Assembly: GCA_017539025.1 (NCBI GenBank)
Contig: JAFYHT010000070.1
Span: 1-64,000 of the forward strand
Direction of reading: 5' to 3'
DNA from: Erysipelotrichaceae bacterium
GTDB lineage: Bacteria; Bacillota_I; Bacilli_A; Erysipelotrichales; Erysipelotrichaceae
Length of the DNA stretch: 64,000 nucleotides
A program made the translations under genes and the position numbers. Each line of letters opens with the position of its first letter. Positions within the stretch are counted from its first letter, which is position 1. The notes beneath the pieces are model-generated. The model searched no databases. It had not been told where the DNA came from and worked only from the letters and a program-made list of their open reading frames with translations. Below, in pieces: positions 43,926 to 53,463 of the stretch.

Positions 43926-44808
43926 ATATAGGTAAATGTATGATGGGTTTATATTTCGCTTCTTCGAAGAGCTTGTATTCGTAGCTTCCGTGGAAGATGT
44001 CGTCGGAAGCATGGGGATATCTTGATTCTTTGATCAGGTTGCCGTTTTTGTCGTATTCGTATTCCCAGTCTACGATGACATCGTCGTTATAGAGGTTTTC
44101 GGTCTTGCTTAGGATCTTGTTTCTGGAATCGTATTCGGCTTTGTATGAGTATTCGTAGGAATCGCTTTTCAGCAGTTTCCCGTTTTCGTAGTATTTGTCG
44201 GTCTTTGACTGTTTGTTTCTGACGATATTTCCTTTCTTGTCATATTCGATCTTCGCTTCCATCGTTTTTTCTTTGAGGGAACCGTCTTCGTTGTAGTATT
44301 TAATGGCCTGTTTGATTGGAGTCCCTTTGTCATCGTATTCGATGCTTTCTTTGTATGAAACAAATCCGAGAGGATATTTGCGTTCGATGATCAGTTCCGG
44401 ATCGTCGCAGCTGAAGTAAAAGTATTCGATCGATCTCTGAGGTTCTTCACTGGCGTTGCAGAAGATCTCCCTGGTCTTTCTTTCGGACTTGTCATATTCG
44501 CAGGTGACGATCTCGTCTTTCTTTCCGTCTTTGAAGATCGTTGTGGCGACAACGTTGCCTTTCTTGTCATAGACATATTCCTTGCGGATGGAATTGCCGT
44601 CGTCCCGTTTTTCTTCTTCCATGGTCAGCTTGCCGTCTCTGCTGAATTCATAGCTGTATTTGTATACATAAGTGTCTTCGAAGAATTCTTCAGTGGACTT
44701 GACTATCATCCACTTGCCTTTTTCTCCTTTCAGGGAACAGCCAAAGAGAATGAAAAGAGTCAGGATCAGCAGCAAGTGTTTTGTGATGGAAGTCTTTTTA
44801 TATGCCAT
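43918..44808 (-). CDS. Lipoprotein with YD-like repeats
   Basis: The 296-residue product has a signal peptide with the lipobox LFGC, so it should be a membrane-anchored surface lipoprotein. The mature part carries repeated Tyr-Asp-Lys-Lys-Gly-Asn units (EYVYDKKGNVVATT, IEYDKKGNIV, YEYDKNGNLIKES), resembling RHS/YD repeats but short. GAAAGGAAAG precedes the start. It may bind carbohydrate at the cell surface. It precedes the GntR gene in the same direction. Confidence 0.78.
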   Translation of the reverse strand: MAYKKTSITKHLLLILTLFILFGCSLKGEKGKWMIVKSTEEFFEDTYVYKYSYEFSRDGKLTMEEEKRDDGNSIRKEYVYDKKGNVVATTIFKDGKKDEIVTCEYDKSERKTREIFCNASEEPQRSIEYFYFSCDDPELIIERKYPLGFVSYKESIEYDDKGTPIKQAIKYYNEDGSLKEKTMEAKIEYDKKGNIVRNKQSKTDKYYENGKLLKSDSYEYSYKAEYDSRNKILSKTENLYNDDVIVDWEYEYDKNGNLIKESRYPHASDDIFHGSYEYKLFEEAKYKPIIHLPIFV

Positions 44809-45051
44809 GTTTCTTTCCTTTCGGTATTTCTGTATTAATGATAACAAAAGAAGGGAATCTTGGAGAAAGGGATCGTAAATTGTATGTTGATTTTTGTAAA
44901 AAATGTACATATAAAATATGGTACAATATCACATAATTGTATGGACATATAAAAAGAGATTGCGGTATCATTGAAATATAAAAATGGGGTCTATCATATT
45001 TATCGCTTATTCTGATCTTATTTTTATCTATTTAAGGAGGAGGCTTATTTT

Positions 45052-45792
45052 ATGAGCACATTTCAGGTTTTTTTGATCAGCCTGATCACCGGCTTGTCCT
45101 ATCTGACCAGAAGGGCATGCGGCGATATGCAGCTGGAAAGACCCATCGTCTTGGGTCCGCTGACCGGTCTGATCCTGGGGGACTTCGCGACAGGCTTGGA
45201 ACTTGGCGCAACGCTTGAACTGATCTTCATGGGAGCTCAGGCGATCGGCGGAGCCGTTCCGTCGAATGTCGCGATCGGCGCGACCGTCGGTACGGCGATT
45301 GCGATCACTTCCGGAACGGGCGTCGAAGGCGGTACCGCCGTTGCGGTCGCTACGGCTGTCGCTTGTTCGTCGTTCGAGACGCTGGCAAAGACGTTCTGTT
45401 CGTTCTTTGCGCACTGGGCCGACAGTTATGCCGAGAAGGGCAACTGGAAGGGCATCAATCTGGCTGTCTGGATGGGCAACCTGCTGCATTTCCTGGCTGA
45501 TTTCGTTCCGACTTTCCTGGCTCTTTCGATCGGTGCAGAGGCACTGAGCGCTTTGATGGCCAACATTCCCGCCAACGTCATGGCAGGCATCAACGGCATG
45601 GGCAAGCTGCTGACGGCTCTTGGTTTCGGCTTGCTGCTGAACAACCTGGGCACCAAGAAGTTCATGCCTTATTTCTTCATCGGATTTGCATTGGCTGCTT
45701 ATGTTCCCGCTTTCGGAACGATGGGTATCGCTTTCATCGGCGTCGCTTATGCATTCCTCTATGTTTTTCAACACAGCAAGGAGGTAGAGTAA
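45052..45792 (+). CDS. PTS mannose/fructose/sorbose family EIIC
   Basis: The 246-residue membrane protein matches the IIC subunit of the mannose-type PTS: LTRRACGDMQLERPIVLGPLTGLILGD, GATLELIFMGAQAIGGAVPSNVAIG and several hydrophobic helices. It forms the sugar channel together with EIID, whose gene follows after one base. AAGGAGGAGG precedes the ATG. The gene is visibly richer in G and C than the flanks. Confidence 0.92.
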   Translation: MSTFQVFLISLITGLSYLTRRACGDMQLERPIVLGPLTGLILGDFATGLELGATLELIFMGAQAIGGAVPSNVAIGATVGTAIAITSGTGVEGGTAVAVATAVACSSFETLAKTFCSFFAHWADSYAEKGNWKGINLAVWMGNLLHFLADFVPTFLALSIGAEALSALMANIPANVMAGINGMGKLLTALGFGLLLNNLGTKKFMPYFFIGFALAAYVPAFGTMGIAFIGVAYAFLYVFQHSKEVE

Positions 45793-45793
45793 G

Positions 45794-46597
45794 ATGGCTG
45801 AAAAGAAACTGACAAAGCAGGATCTGAATGGTCTGTTCTTAAGATCGAATGCCGTGCAGTCCGCTTTCTCTTTCGAGAGACAGCAGGCAATGGGCTTCGA
45901 GTATGCCATGATCCCCATCATCAACAAGCTTTATGACAAGGAAGAAGACAGGATCGCCGCCTACAAGAGACACCTGGCTTACTTCAACTCTCATCCCTGG
46001 ACCTGCGGCGTCATCTTCGGCATCGTTGCCGCGATGGAAGAGAAGAAGGCCAACGGCGAAGATGTTGACGAGGCTAACATCTCCGGTATCAAGTCCGGTC
46101 TGATGGGCCCCCTGGCCGGTATCGGCGACTCGTTCTTCTGGGGCGCTTTCCGTCCGATCGTGGCCGGTATCTGCGCTTCCATGGCTTTGGAAGGCTATGG
46201 CATCACTCCGTTACTCTTCGTACTGATCATCAACGTCGTCCACTTCGGTTTGCATTACTGGGAAGTCAAGAAGGGCTATGAGTTAGCCGACAGTTTCCTG
46301 GACCAGGCGGATATGTCTTCTTTAAACGTCTGGATGGAAGCGGCTACGATCCTCGGTCTGTTCGTGGTCGGCGGTCTGACCGCTACCTGGCTGGGCGTTT
46401 CGACGAAATTGTCTTATACGATTGGCGAGTCCACCACAAAGATCCAGACGGCTCTTGACGGCATTCTGCCCAAGATGCTTCCGCTTCTTTCCGTGCTTGG
46501 CGTATACGCATTGCTGAGAAAAGGCCTGTCTACCCAGAAGGTCCTTCTGGTGATCGTCGTCGTAGGCTTCCTGCTTGGCATGCTGGGAGTGATTTAA
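45794..46597 (+). CDS. PTS mannose/fructose/sorbose family EIID
   Basis: The 267-residue product has the IID signature with FERQQAMGFEYAMIPIINKLY, HPWTCGVIFGI, SGLMGPLAGIGDSFFWG and a hydrophobic C-terminal half. It pairs with EIIC in the membrane. AAGGAGG lies inside the end of EIIC, so the genes are coupled. Confidence 0.93.
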   Translation: MAEKKLTKQDLNGLFLRSNAVQSAFSFERQQAMGFEYAMIPIINKLYDKEEDRIAAYKRHLAYFNSHPWTCGVIFGIVAAMEEKKANGEDVDEANISGIKSGLMGPLAGIGDSFFWGAFRPIVAGICASMALEGYGITPLLFVLIINVVHFGLHYWEVKKGYELADSFLDQADMSSLNVWMEAATILGLFVVGGLTATWLGVSTKLSYTIGESTTKIQTALDGILPKMLPLLSVLGVYALLRKGLSTQKVLLVIVVVGFLLGMLGVI

Positions 46598-46622
46598 TTC
46601 TTTTTTCTGATCGAGGTGTCAT

Positions 46623-47102
46623 ATGATCGTACTGCTTAGGATAGATGACCGTCTGATCCACGGACAGGTCGTCATGGGTTGGGTAAAGAGATATTCGATC
46701 GACCACATCGTGGCGGTCGATGACGAGATCAAAGCCGATTCTTTTCAGGCGAAGCTGTTGAAGATGGCTACGCCCGTAGGATGCGGTTCCGATATCGTCA
46801 CCGCTAAACAGGCCGTCGAGCTTTTCGCTACGGGAAAGCTGGACAAGAAAAGAGTCTTCATCGTCGCAAAAGGAGCGAAGGAGCTTCTGGAACTGATCGA
46901 CGCGGGCGTGGAAATGCCCGAAAAGGTCAACGCCGGAAACGTCAGGCAAAAGGACGGCAAGACCGTCGTTCCTTACATCCTGATTCGCGACGAGGATCTG
47001 GACAACTGGAGAAGGCTGGCGCAGCTCAAGGAGCTCAGCGCGCAGCTGACGCCGGACCAGATCGTTTACGACCTGAAAGACGCTTTGGCGAAGGTGAAGT
47101 GA
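46623..47102 (+). CDS. PTS mannose/fructose/sorbose family EIIB
   Basis: The 159-residue product begins with LRIDDRLIHGQVV, whose His is phosphorylated, and has the IIB sorbose-type fold (VDDEIKAD, TPVGCGSDIVT). It passes phosphate from an EIIA to the sugar. No EIIA gene is seen in this cluster, so a shared EIIA must be used. Its stop is followed three bases later by the gamma-glutamyltransferase gene. Confidence 0.92.
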   Translation: MIVLLRIDDRLIHGQVVMGWVKRYSIDHIVAVDDEIKADSFQAKLLKMATPVGCGSDIVTAKQAVELFATGKLDKKRVFIVAKGAKELLELIDAGVEMPEKVNAGNVRQKDGKTVVPYILIRDEDLDNWRRLAQLKELSAQLTPDQIVYDLKDALAKVK

Positions 47103-47105
47103 TCT

Positions 47106-48716
47106 ATGGAGTTTGATGCGTTATATCAGCCTTATCCCAAGAGCCGTTATCCGCTTTACGCGAAAAACGGCGTCGTCTGCAGCAGTTCGCCGATGGCCTC
47201 AAGTGCGGGACTAAGGATCCTTCAGAAAGGCGGGAACGCAGTCGATGCGGCTGTTGCCGCCGCTGCGACGCTTACGGTGTGCGAACCCACCAGCAACGGT
47301 ATCGGTTCGGACGCTTTCGCGATCGTCTGGATGAAGGACAAACTATATGGCTTGAATGCTTCCGGGAGAGCTCCCGGAAGCATTTCCATCGATCGGGTCA
47401 AGCAGCTTGGACATGACTCCATGCCCAAGAGAGGCTGGATCCCGGTCATGGTGCCCGGGGCTCCCAAGGCCTGGGCTTCTCTGATCAAGAGCTTTGGCAA
47501 CCTTTCTTTGAAAGAAGTGCTGGAACCGGCGATCGAATATGCGTCCAACGGCTATGCCGTAGGACCTGTCCTTTCTTATCTCTGGAACAAATATGTAAGC
47601 CGGGCGATCGGCGAATATGGAGACAGGAAAGAATATGCGGAATGGTTCAGGACCTTCACAAAAGAAGGCAGGGCGCCAAAGGCCGGAGACATCGTACGTT
47701 TTCCCGACATGGCAAAGTCTTTGTCTTTGATCGGCGACAGCGATGCCGACGCGTTTTACAAAGGCGAGATCGCCAGAAAGATCGACGAACAGTCCAAAAG
47801 GGATGGAGGATTCCTGCGTTATGAGGATCTTTCTTCCTATGACGTGGAATGGGTCGATCCGATCAGCGTGAACTACAGGGGCTACGACGTCTGGGAGATC
47901 CCGCCCAACGGGCAGGGGATCGTCGCCTTGATCGCCTTGAATATCCTGAAGAATTTCGATTTTCAGGAAAAAGATCATGTCGATAAGTATCACAAGCAGT
48001 TCGAAGCGATCAAGATCGCCTTTGCGGACGCCATCAGATTCGTGAGCGACCCCAAGGAAATGAAAGTCGATTATGAAGGATTTTTAAAAGAAGAGTATGG
48101 AAAATATCGGGCTTCGATGATCGACGATACGGTCAAGATCTATGAAGGAGTCGATCCCGCAAGCAGCGGAACGGTCTATCTGTGCAGCGCCGACAGGGAA
48201 GGGAACATGGTCTCCTACATCCAGAGCAACTACATGGATTTCGGATCGGGGATCGTGATCGAGGATTATGGCGTATCCCTGCAAAACAGGGGCTATGATT
48301 TCTCTCTGGATCCGTCAAAGGTCAACGTTTTGAAGCCGGGAAAGAAGTCGTATCATACGATCATACCGGGATTCCTGACGAAGGAAGGAAAGGCAATAGG
48401 TCCTTTCGGCGTGATGGGAGGCTACATGCAGCCGCAGGGCCACGTGCAGGTCATCAGCAATCTTCTGGATTTCCATCTCAATCCGCAGGCGTGTCTCGAC
48501 GCGCCGCGCTGGCAATGGCAGAAGAATGACAGGTTTATCGTCGAGCCTCGTTTTGATAAAATGATTCTGGAGCAGTTAAGGGCGAAGGGTCATCCGATCG
48601 AAGTGTCCGAGAATGATTTTTCATACGGAAGGGGACAGATGATCCTGAGAAGAGAAAACGACACTTACGTCGCCGCGGCGGAATCAAGAGCCGATTCCAA
48701 CATCGCCTCTTACTAG
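47106..48716 (+). CDS. Gamma-glutamyltransferase (YwrD-type, cytoplasmic)
   Basis: The 536-residue product is an Ntn hydrolase of the GGT family: GGNAVDAAVAAAATLTVCEPTSNGIGSD, ASGRAPG, and the autocleavage site SSGTVYLCS, where Thr becomes the nucleophile after processing, followed by SYIQSNYMDFGSGIV and QNRGYDF. There is no signal peptide, so it should act inside the cell. With a PTS it suggests breakdown of an imported gamma-glutamyl or acylated amino-sugar compound. Confidence 0.88.
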   Translation: MEFDALYQPYPKSRYPLYAKNGVVCSSSPMASSAGLRILQKGGNAVDAAVAAAATLTVCEPTSNGIGSDAFAIVWMKDKLYGLNASGRAPGSISIDRVKQLGHDSMPKRGWIPVMVPGAPKAWASLIKSFGNLSLKEVLEPAIEYASNGYAVGPVLSYLWNKYVSRAIGEYGDRKEYAEWFRTFTKEGRAPKAGDIVRFPDMAKSLSLIGDSDADAFYKGEIARKIDEQSKRDGGFLRYEDLSSYDVEWVDPISVNYRGYDVWEIPPNGQGIVALIALNILKNFDFQEKDHVDKYHKQFEAIKIAFADAIRFVSDPKEMKVDYEGFLKEEYGKYRASMIDDTVKIYEGVDPASSGTVYLCSADREGNMVSYIQSNYMDFGSGIVIEDYGVSLQNRGYDFSLDPSKVNVLKPGKKSYHTIIPGFLTKEGKAIGPFGVMGGYMQPQGHVQVISNLLDFHLNPQACLDAPRWQWQKNDRFIVEPRFDKMILEQLRAKGHPIEVSENDFSYGRGQMILRRENDTYVAAAESRADSNIASY

Positions 48717-48732
48717 AAAAGGAGAATCTGTT

Positions 48733-49308
48733 TTGAAAGAAGAAAACATCTGGAAGAAAGCCTGGCTTCTGTTCATCAATACCTTTACGGTATCGATGAC
48801 GGCGAACTCGGGCTACGCGATCGTATCGGTCTACCGGAACCGTTTCGTGGAGAAGTATCACTGGTTTACAAAAGACGAGATGGACGACTATGTCGCTTTG
48901 GCGCAAAGCTGTCCGGGTCCCGTGGCGGTGAGTTCCTCGATGATCATCGGCTATCAAAGCGCCGGTTTTTTGGGAGCCTTCGCTGCGGTATTGGGCGTCA
49001 TCATCCCTCCTTTCGTGATGATGATCCTCGTGACGTATTTCTATACTTTCATCTCCACCAACAGGACCGTCAGGATCTTCATCACCGGCATGCAGGCGGG
49101 GGTATGCGCCATGCTGCTGGATGTGGTGCTTGGCATGTTCAAGGGCATCGTGAAGATGAACAAGTGGTTCTATTACGCGATGGTGCTTTTCTCTTTCCTT
49201 TTCGTGAAGCTCAGCGGCATCTCGGTCTTCTATCTGACCCTGATCTGCATCGCCATCGCCATTATCAGATATTTCTTGATCGTCAGGAAGGCAGGTGAAA
49301 ACTTATGA
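48733..49308 (+). CDS. Chromate transporter-family protein, N-type half
   Basis: The 191-residue membrane protein has the CHR signature AQSCPGPVAVSSSMIIGYQ and about six hydrophobic segments. It is one half of a split ChrA-type transporter; the other half follows, overlapping by four bases. In anaerobes such pairs rarely carry chromate and may move another anion or an organic acid. The start is TTG with AAAAGGAGAA upstream. Confidence 0.85.
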   Translation: MKEENIWKKAWLLFINTFTVSMTANSGYAIVSVYRNRFVEKYHWFTKDEMDDYVALAQSCPGPVAVSSSMIIGYQSAGFLGAFAAVLGVIIPPFVMMILVTYFYTFISTNRTVRIFITGMQAGVCAMLLDVVLGMFKGIVKMNKWFYYAMVLFSFLFVKLSGISVFYLTLICIAIAIIRYFLIVRKAGENL

Positions 49309-49865
49309 TAAGCATCCTGGAGATCTTCTTAAGTTTTCTCAAGATCGGCCTCTTCGCTTTCGGCGGAGCCTATGCAGTCATTCCTTTGATCGAGCAGCAG
49401 ATCGTCCGGACGATGGGCTGGATGAGTTTCCGCGAGTTTTCGGACCTGCTGGCGATCGACGAGCTGACGCCCGGTCCGATCATCATCAACTCTTCCACTT
49501 TCATCGGCATGAAACTAGCAGGCATCAAGGGTGCCTTATCCGCGACCTTTGGATGCATGCTTCCGGGATGCATCATCTCTCTTCTTCTGGTTGTCATCTA
49601 CAAGAAGTACAAGAAGATCCCCATCATCTCGGAGATCATGTCGATCCTAAAATGTATGTCCGTTGCCTTGATCTTCTCGGTCTTGCTGAAGATGTTCCTG
49701 TCGACCATCTTCCCCGATGGGATCGCCTTGGACGGCATCGACATCCCCGCTCTTGTCATGATGGTCGCGTCGTTCTTCGTTTTGAAGAAGTACAAGCCCA
49801 ATCCCATCCTGGTGATGCTAGCATGCGGGGCATTGACGCTGGTGTTGTCTTATCTTCCCATATGA
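49305..49865 (+). CDS. Chromate transporter-family protein, second half
   Basis: The 186-residue membrane protein begins FLKIGLFAFGGAYAVIPL and has DELTPGPIIINSSTFIG, the second form of the CHR signature. With the previous gene it makes a heteromeric transporter of inverted halves. It ends the GC-rich operon and is followed by a terminator at 49872. Confidence 0.85.
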   Translation: MISILEIFLSFLKIGLFAFGGAYAVIPLIEQQIVRTMGWMSFREFSDLLAIDELTPGPIIINSSTFIGMKLAGIKGALSATFGCMLPGCIISLLLVVIYKKYKKIPIISEIMSILKCMSVALIFSVLLKMFLSTIFPDGIALDGIDIPALVMMVASFFVLKKYKPNPILVMLACGALTLVLSYLPI

Positions 49866-49871
49866 ATCAGG

Positions 49872-49895
49872 CAGGTACGAAAAGTACCTGTTTTT
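49872..49895 (+). terminator. Terminator of the PTS-GGT operon
   Basis: CAGGTAC and GTACCTG form a 7-bp stem with a GAAAA loop, followed by TTTTT. Confidence 0.8.
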
Positions 49896-50704
49896 CATTT
49901 TCCGATGTTTCCGCTGTTGAGTCCGTTGTTGTTTTTGCCTAAAGGCAGCCAGTCGATGACGGCTTTGATCTGTCTGTCCCAGAAATCCCATTCATGAGCA
50001 CCCGGTTCTTCGACATAGGTGACATCAAATCCGTTCTTGATGAGTTTATCTCTGAATTTGCGGTTGCTTGCAAGAAGAGAATCGGATGTGCCGCAGGCGA
50101 TATAGATCACCGGTTTTTCTTTTCCTTCTTTGACCAGCTTCTTCATGACGTATTCCGGATTGATGTCGCTGTTCTTGGCTTTCTTGACATCACCGAATAC
50201 CATGTTGTCGCCTAGGAAGCTTTTTTCACCTTCAAACAGCTGCAGGGCACCTGACAGAGAAGCGATATAGCCGAAGGTATCGGAATACTTCAAGCCGTTC
50301 CTCATGGCACCGAAACCGCCCATGGACAATCCGGCGATGAAGGTGTCCTTGCGTTTTGTTGACAGCGGGAACATCCTTCTTGTGACTTCAACGATCTCCT
50401 CGCCGATGAATTTTCCATAATCGTTCATCGGAGTGATACTGTTGACATAGAAGGCGTTGTCGCCGGAAGGCATGACGACGCAAAGACCTTTTTCTTCGGC
50501 CCATCTCTGTATCCTGGTTCCGGATACCCAGTCGGTATAGTTACCGAAGATGCCATGGAGCAGATAGAGAGTCTTGAATTTCTTTCCCTGTCTGTTTTCA
50601 TAATCCATCGTCGCAAAAGAGATCTTGTCGACAGGCAGGATCACGTTCAAAGGAACAGTGCGCATCAGCACTTTGGATACATAGTTTACCTGGATGAGTG
50701 CCAT
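49895..50704 (-). CDS. Esterase family protein (paralogue of the gene at 9989)
   Basis: The 269-residue product has LYLLHGIFGNYTDW, nucleophile elbow AGLSMGGFGAM and GAHEWDFWD, the same family as the esterase at 9989. No signal peptide is visible. It probably deacylates sugars or short esters. AAAGGAAAAG precedes the start. It stands alone. Confidence 0.83.
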   Translation of the reverse strand: MALIQVNYVSKVLMRTVPLNVILPVDKISFATMDYENRQGKKFKTLYLLHGIFGNYTDWVSGTRIQRWAEEKGLCVVMPSGDNAFYVNSITPMNDYGKFIGEEIVEVTRRMFPLSTKRKDTFIAGLSMGGFGAMRNGLKYSDTFGYIASLSGALQLFEGEKSFLGDNMVFGDVKKAKNSDINPEYVMKKLVKEGKEKPVIYIACGTSDSLLASNRKFRDKLIKNGFDVTYVEEPGAHEWDFWDRQIKAVIDWLPLGKNNNGLNSGNIGK

Positions 50705-50802
50705 TATCTTTTCCTTTCTGATTATGTTTTATATTCTTTACACTTATATTCTAACAGACAGCTGGCATGTTTTTTGTTTCAGGATAGTGTTTAAATAATA
50801 GT

Positions 50803-51738
50803 GTGAAGAGATTCTTTTGGATCATCCTTATATTATTTCTGCTGGGTTTCATGAGAAGCTGTTTTTCGGTTGAGAAAGAAACCGTGAACACAGAAAAAGA
50901 AAAACCTGTCATCATTCATGAGAAGAAAGAGGAAACATATATTGAAAAGAAAGAAGATCCAAACGATCCTTTGAGATTGAGCTTTGAAGATAAAAACTAT
51001 CTGGAAGAAGCGATCATCAGAAACAGACTCACCGGCAGCGAACTGGAATACTGTTCCCATGTATTCAAGGAAGATGGTTCAACGGTATTCACCTGGAATC
51101 TGAAAGATGATGATAAGGAAGTATATCGCTGTTCCTATTCGTTTGATAAGAACAGGAGTTATGAAAAACGATCGGTCGTTTCCTGTCATCTTTCACAAGG
51201 ATATGAAGATTATAAAAGTGGAGATGTTATTTTTATCAGAGACTATGTCATGCCGGAAAAAGGGGATGAGATCGACATGTTCGTATATCCGAATTCTTCC
51301 GATTATTACGAGAAGTATTTCATATTGGGAAAGTATTCCGATATGTACTGTTATGCCAAAGGTGATGATATTTATTTTGAATACGAGTGGTATCAGAATA
51401 CCGAAGATGGACCGGTACTGGTATATCAATCAACTGCGAAGAATACCGATACGACTTCGGGAAAGAGATATCATGAAGAGCTTTGGGATCTGTTTGAAAT
51501 TTCATATCTGAATATCGATATCATTCCATATGAGGAGTATCCAAGAGATAAGGATTATTATGATGTCTATCGGGAATGGAAAAACAAGGAAAGAGAAAAA
51601 AGAGATGAAGAAGACCTGAACGAATCGATAGAGAATTATTGCGATCTGGATGATCCGGAAGATCTCTATTACGATTACGAAGGGGATTTTGAATCTTACG
51701 AGGAGGCTGAAGCTTTCTGGCATGAGTATTGTGACTGA
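50803..51738 (+). CDS. Secreted or anchored acidic protein of unknown function
   Basis: The 311-residue product has an N-terminal signal or anchor helix (FFWIILILFLLGF) followed by a charged, repetitive KEK/EKKE stretch and a beta-rich central domain with pairs of cysteines (YCSHVF, RCSYSF, SCHLS). The C-terminus is very acidic with DxYYDYE repeats. The start is GTG without a clear ribosome site; a later Met within the helix is possible. No family recognised. Confidence 0.6.
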   Translation: MKRFFWIILILFLLGFMRSCFSVEKETVNTEKEKPVIIHEKKEETYIEKKEDPNDPLRLSFEDKNYLEEAIIRNRLTGSELEYCSHVFKEDGSTVFTWNLKDDDKEVYRCSYSFDKNRSYEKRSVVSCHLSQGYEDYKSGDVIFIRDYVMPEKGDEIDMFVYPNSSDYYEKYFILGKYSDMYCYAKGDDIYFEYEWYQNTEDGPVLVYQSTAKNTDTTSGKRYHEELWDLFEISYLNIDIIPYEEYPRDKDYYDVYREWKNKEREKRDEEDLNESIENYCDLDDPEDLYYDYEGDFESYEEAEAFWHEYCD

Positions 51739-51753
51739 CAATTCAGGTTTATA

Positions 51754-52446
51754 ATGGAAAAGATGGATAAGATCTTTAAGAACAGGGAATGCCGTTTTGC
51801 GATCGTTTTCGGAATTATATCGGTACTGGTCATGAGCCTTGTGGAGAGGCTTTTTCAGCCTTCCTACGCAATCAAAAGTCTGATCAAGATCCTTGTCATG
51901 AATACACCGATATTGCTTCATACGAGACTGTTTCACAGGGGATATTTCGATCTGATCCATTTAAAAAGAAAGAAACTGTCAAAGACACTGGTACTGGCAA
52001 TGGCTTTTGCGTATATCGGGATCATTGTTGCGTTTTTATTGTTTCAGGATATGATAGATCTCTCTTTGATCAGAGATAGTCTGTTTGAAAAAGAAGGTCT
52101 TACAAGAGAAAATTTCCTGTTTGTGTTTGTCTATATCATCATCGTCAATTCATTCCTGGAAGAGAGTTTCTTCAGAGGCTATCTCTCTCATGTCTTTATC
52201 AGACATGGATATTCCTTATCCGGAAAGATCTTTTCCGCCTTCCTGTTTTCGATATATCATATCGGGATCGTATCAGGATGGTTCAATATCCTGATCTTTG
52301 TGATCATGATCATCGGCCTGTCTCTGGCAGGATTATTCCTGCAATATGTTGCGGAAAAAGAAGATACCTTATCAGGAAGCTGGATGGTCCATGCCTGTGC
52401 CAATCTGGCGATCAATACGATCGGAACCATCATGATGTTGAAATAA
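51754..52446 (+). CDS. CPBP family intramembrane protease (second copy)
   Basis: The 230-residue membrane protein has the CPBP motifs EESFFRGYL, FSIYHIGI and HACANLAIN. It follows the acidic secreted protein by 15 bases; the pair may be functionally linked, for instance as processing enzyme and substrate, but that is only a guess from spacing. Confidence 0.87.
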   Translation: MEKMDKIFKNRECRFAIVFGIISVLVMSLVERLFQPSYAIKSLIKILVMNTPILLHTRLFHRGYFDLIHLKRKKLSKTLVLAMAFAYIGIIVAFLLFQDMIDLSLIRDSLFEKEGLTRENFLFVFVYIIIVNSFLEESFFRGYLSHVFIRHGYSLSGKIFSAFLFSIYHIGIVSGWFNILIFVIMIIGLSLAGLFLQYVAEKEDTLSGSWMVHACANLAINTIGTIMMLK

Positions 52447-52471
52447 AAAATGACAAGCAGCTTGTCATTTT
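52447..52471 (+). terminator. Terminator between convergent genes
   Basis: AAAATGACAAG pairs with CTTGTCATTTT (11 bp) around CAG, followed by CTTTT. Confidence 0.85.
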
Positions 52472-52497
52472 CTTTTGAACATTGACAAATTGAAAAT

Positions 52498-53442
52498 TTA
52501 AGACGGATCACCAAAAACGATATCTGCTTCTCTGATCGCTTCCTCTTCTGACCTGCCGTTATTCATAAAATATCTGATCAGCTTATCAAGGGATTCTTTT
52601 CTTTCTTCGGTTTTCCCAATAGAAATGCCTTCAGTTCTTCCTTCGTTTTTTTCTTCTTCCAGCAACACTTTCCAGCCTTCACACATATTGACGCTTCCTC
52701 CTTGATCGTTTTTCTCCAGATCGATATCGATATCTGACATTACCTTGATCGATCTGGCAATCTCGTATGGTATGTCTTCAAATCTTTTATCCCGTCTATA
52801 TTCTCTCACCTTTTGTGAATTATTTGAATATTTCAAGAATTCAAACAACAGTGATACCTTTGTTTCCATGGAGCGAATGGTTTCATCATCGAGTTCATTC
52901 AGAGATATCAGATTCATCGGATAGTCTGGTATGTATCCTTTAAATCTTTCTGTCATCTTAGGGTCCATCATATCATGAATGCTTCTGGGTCCAGTCCATT
53001 TTTCGGGGCTCCAACATATCACCAATGTGATGACGGGTATCAGTCTGTCATCTTTGGTAAAACCACTAAGATATTCTTTTTTCGAAAGTGACTTGTTTTC
53101 TTTATTTCTGTTTCTGATGATCTTCATCTGGCCGTGATAATTTAAGGCATCATACAACATCACTCTGGCGGGCATCGTATCATCGATTTCGTTTTGATTT
53201 TCGATCCCGAGATATAGATATGCATATCTGCCATCGTGTCTGATCAATGCGTTTCTCATGATATCTCTATGTTTTTCGGTTGAAAACAGTTTATGATAAT
53301 CCACTAAGATCTCATCTGTATTCATATCTTTCAATCGATCCGGGTCGATGACTTTATTCTTGAAAAAGAGATTATTAAAGATATCTGCAAAGATATGATC
53401 ATCTTTCAACAAGTCTTTTGTTACGTGATCTGTATTTGGCAA
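52498..53442 (-). CDS. Rpn-like PD-(D/E)XK nuclease/transposase family protein (copy 1)
   Basis: The 314-residue product fits the Rpn/YhgA-like group: ADIFNNLFF, YLYLGIENQNEIDDTMPARVMLYDALNY (nuclease core) and LISLNELDDE. The C-terminal region ends in a Glu/Arg-rich helix (EEEKNEGRTEGISIGKTEE), typical of these proteins. They are mobile-like paralogous nucleases that promote recombination in E. coli; many bacteria keep many diverged copies. A hairpin almost identical to that before the second Rpn gene precedes it at 53464-53486. Confidence 0.85.
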   Translation of the reverse strand: MPNTDHVTKDLLKDDHIFADIFNNLFFKNKVIDPDRLKDMNTDEILVDYHKLFSTEKHRDIMRNALIRHDGRYAYLYLGIENQNEIDDTMPARVMLYDALNYHGQMKIIRNRNKENKSLSKKEYLSGFTKDDRLIPVITLVICWSPEKWTGPRSIHDMMDPKMTERFKGYIPDYPMNLISLNELDDETIRSMETKVSLLFEFLKYSNNSQKVREYRRDKRFEDIPYEIARSIKVMSDIDIDLEKNDQGGSVNMCEGWKVLLEEEKNEGRTEGISIGKTEERKESLDKLIRYFMNNGRSEEEAIREADIVFGDPS

Positions 53443-53463
53443 TTGATTTTACCTCCTAATCAT

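Noticed and set aside
48733-49865. Chromate resistance operon
   Set aside because: Position behind PTS and gamma-glutamyltransferase genes, and the split short form, argue for export of another anion; no chrB or reductase is present.
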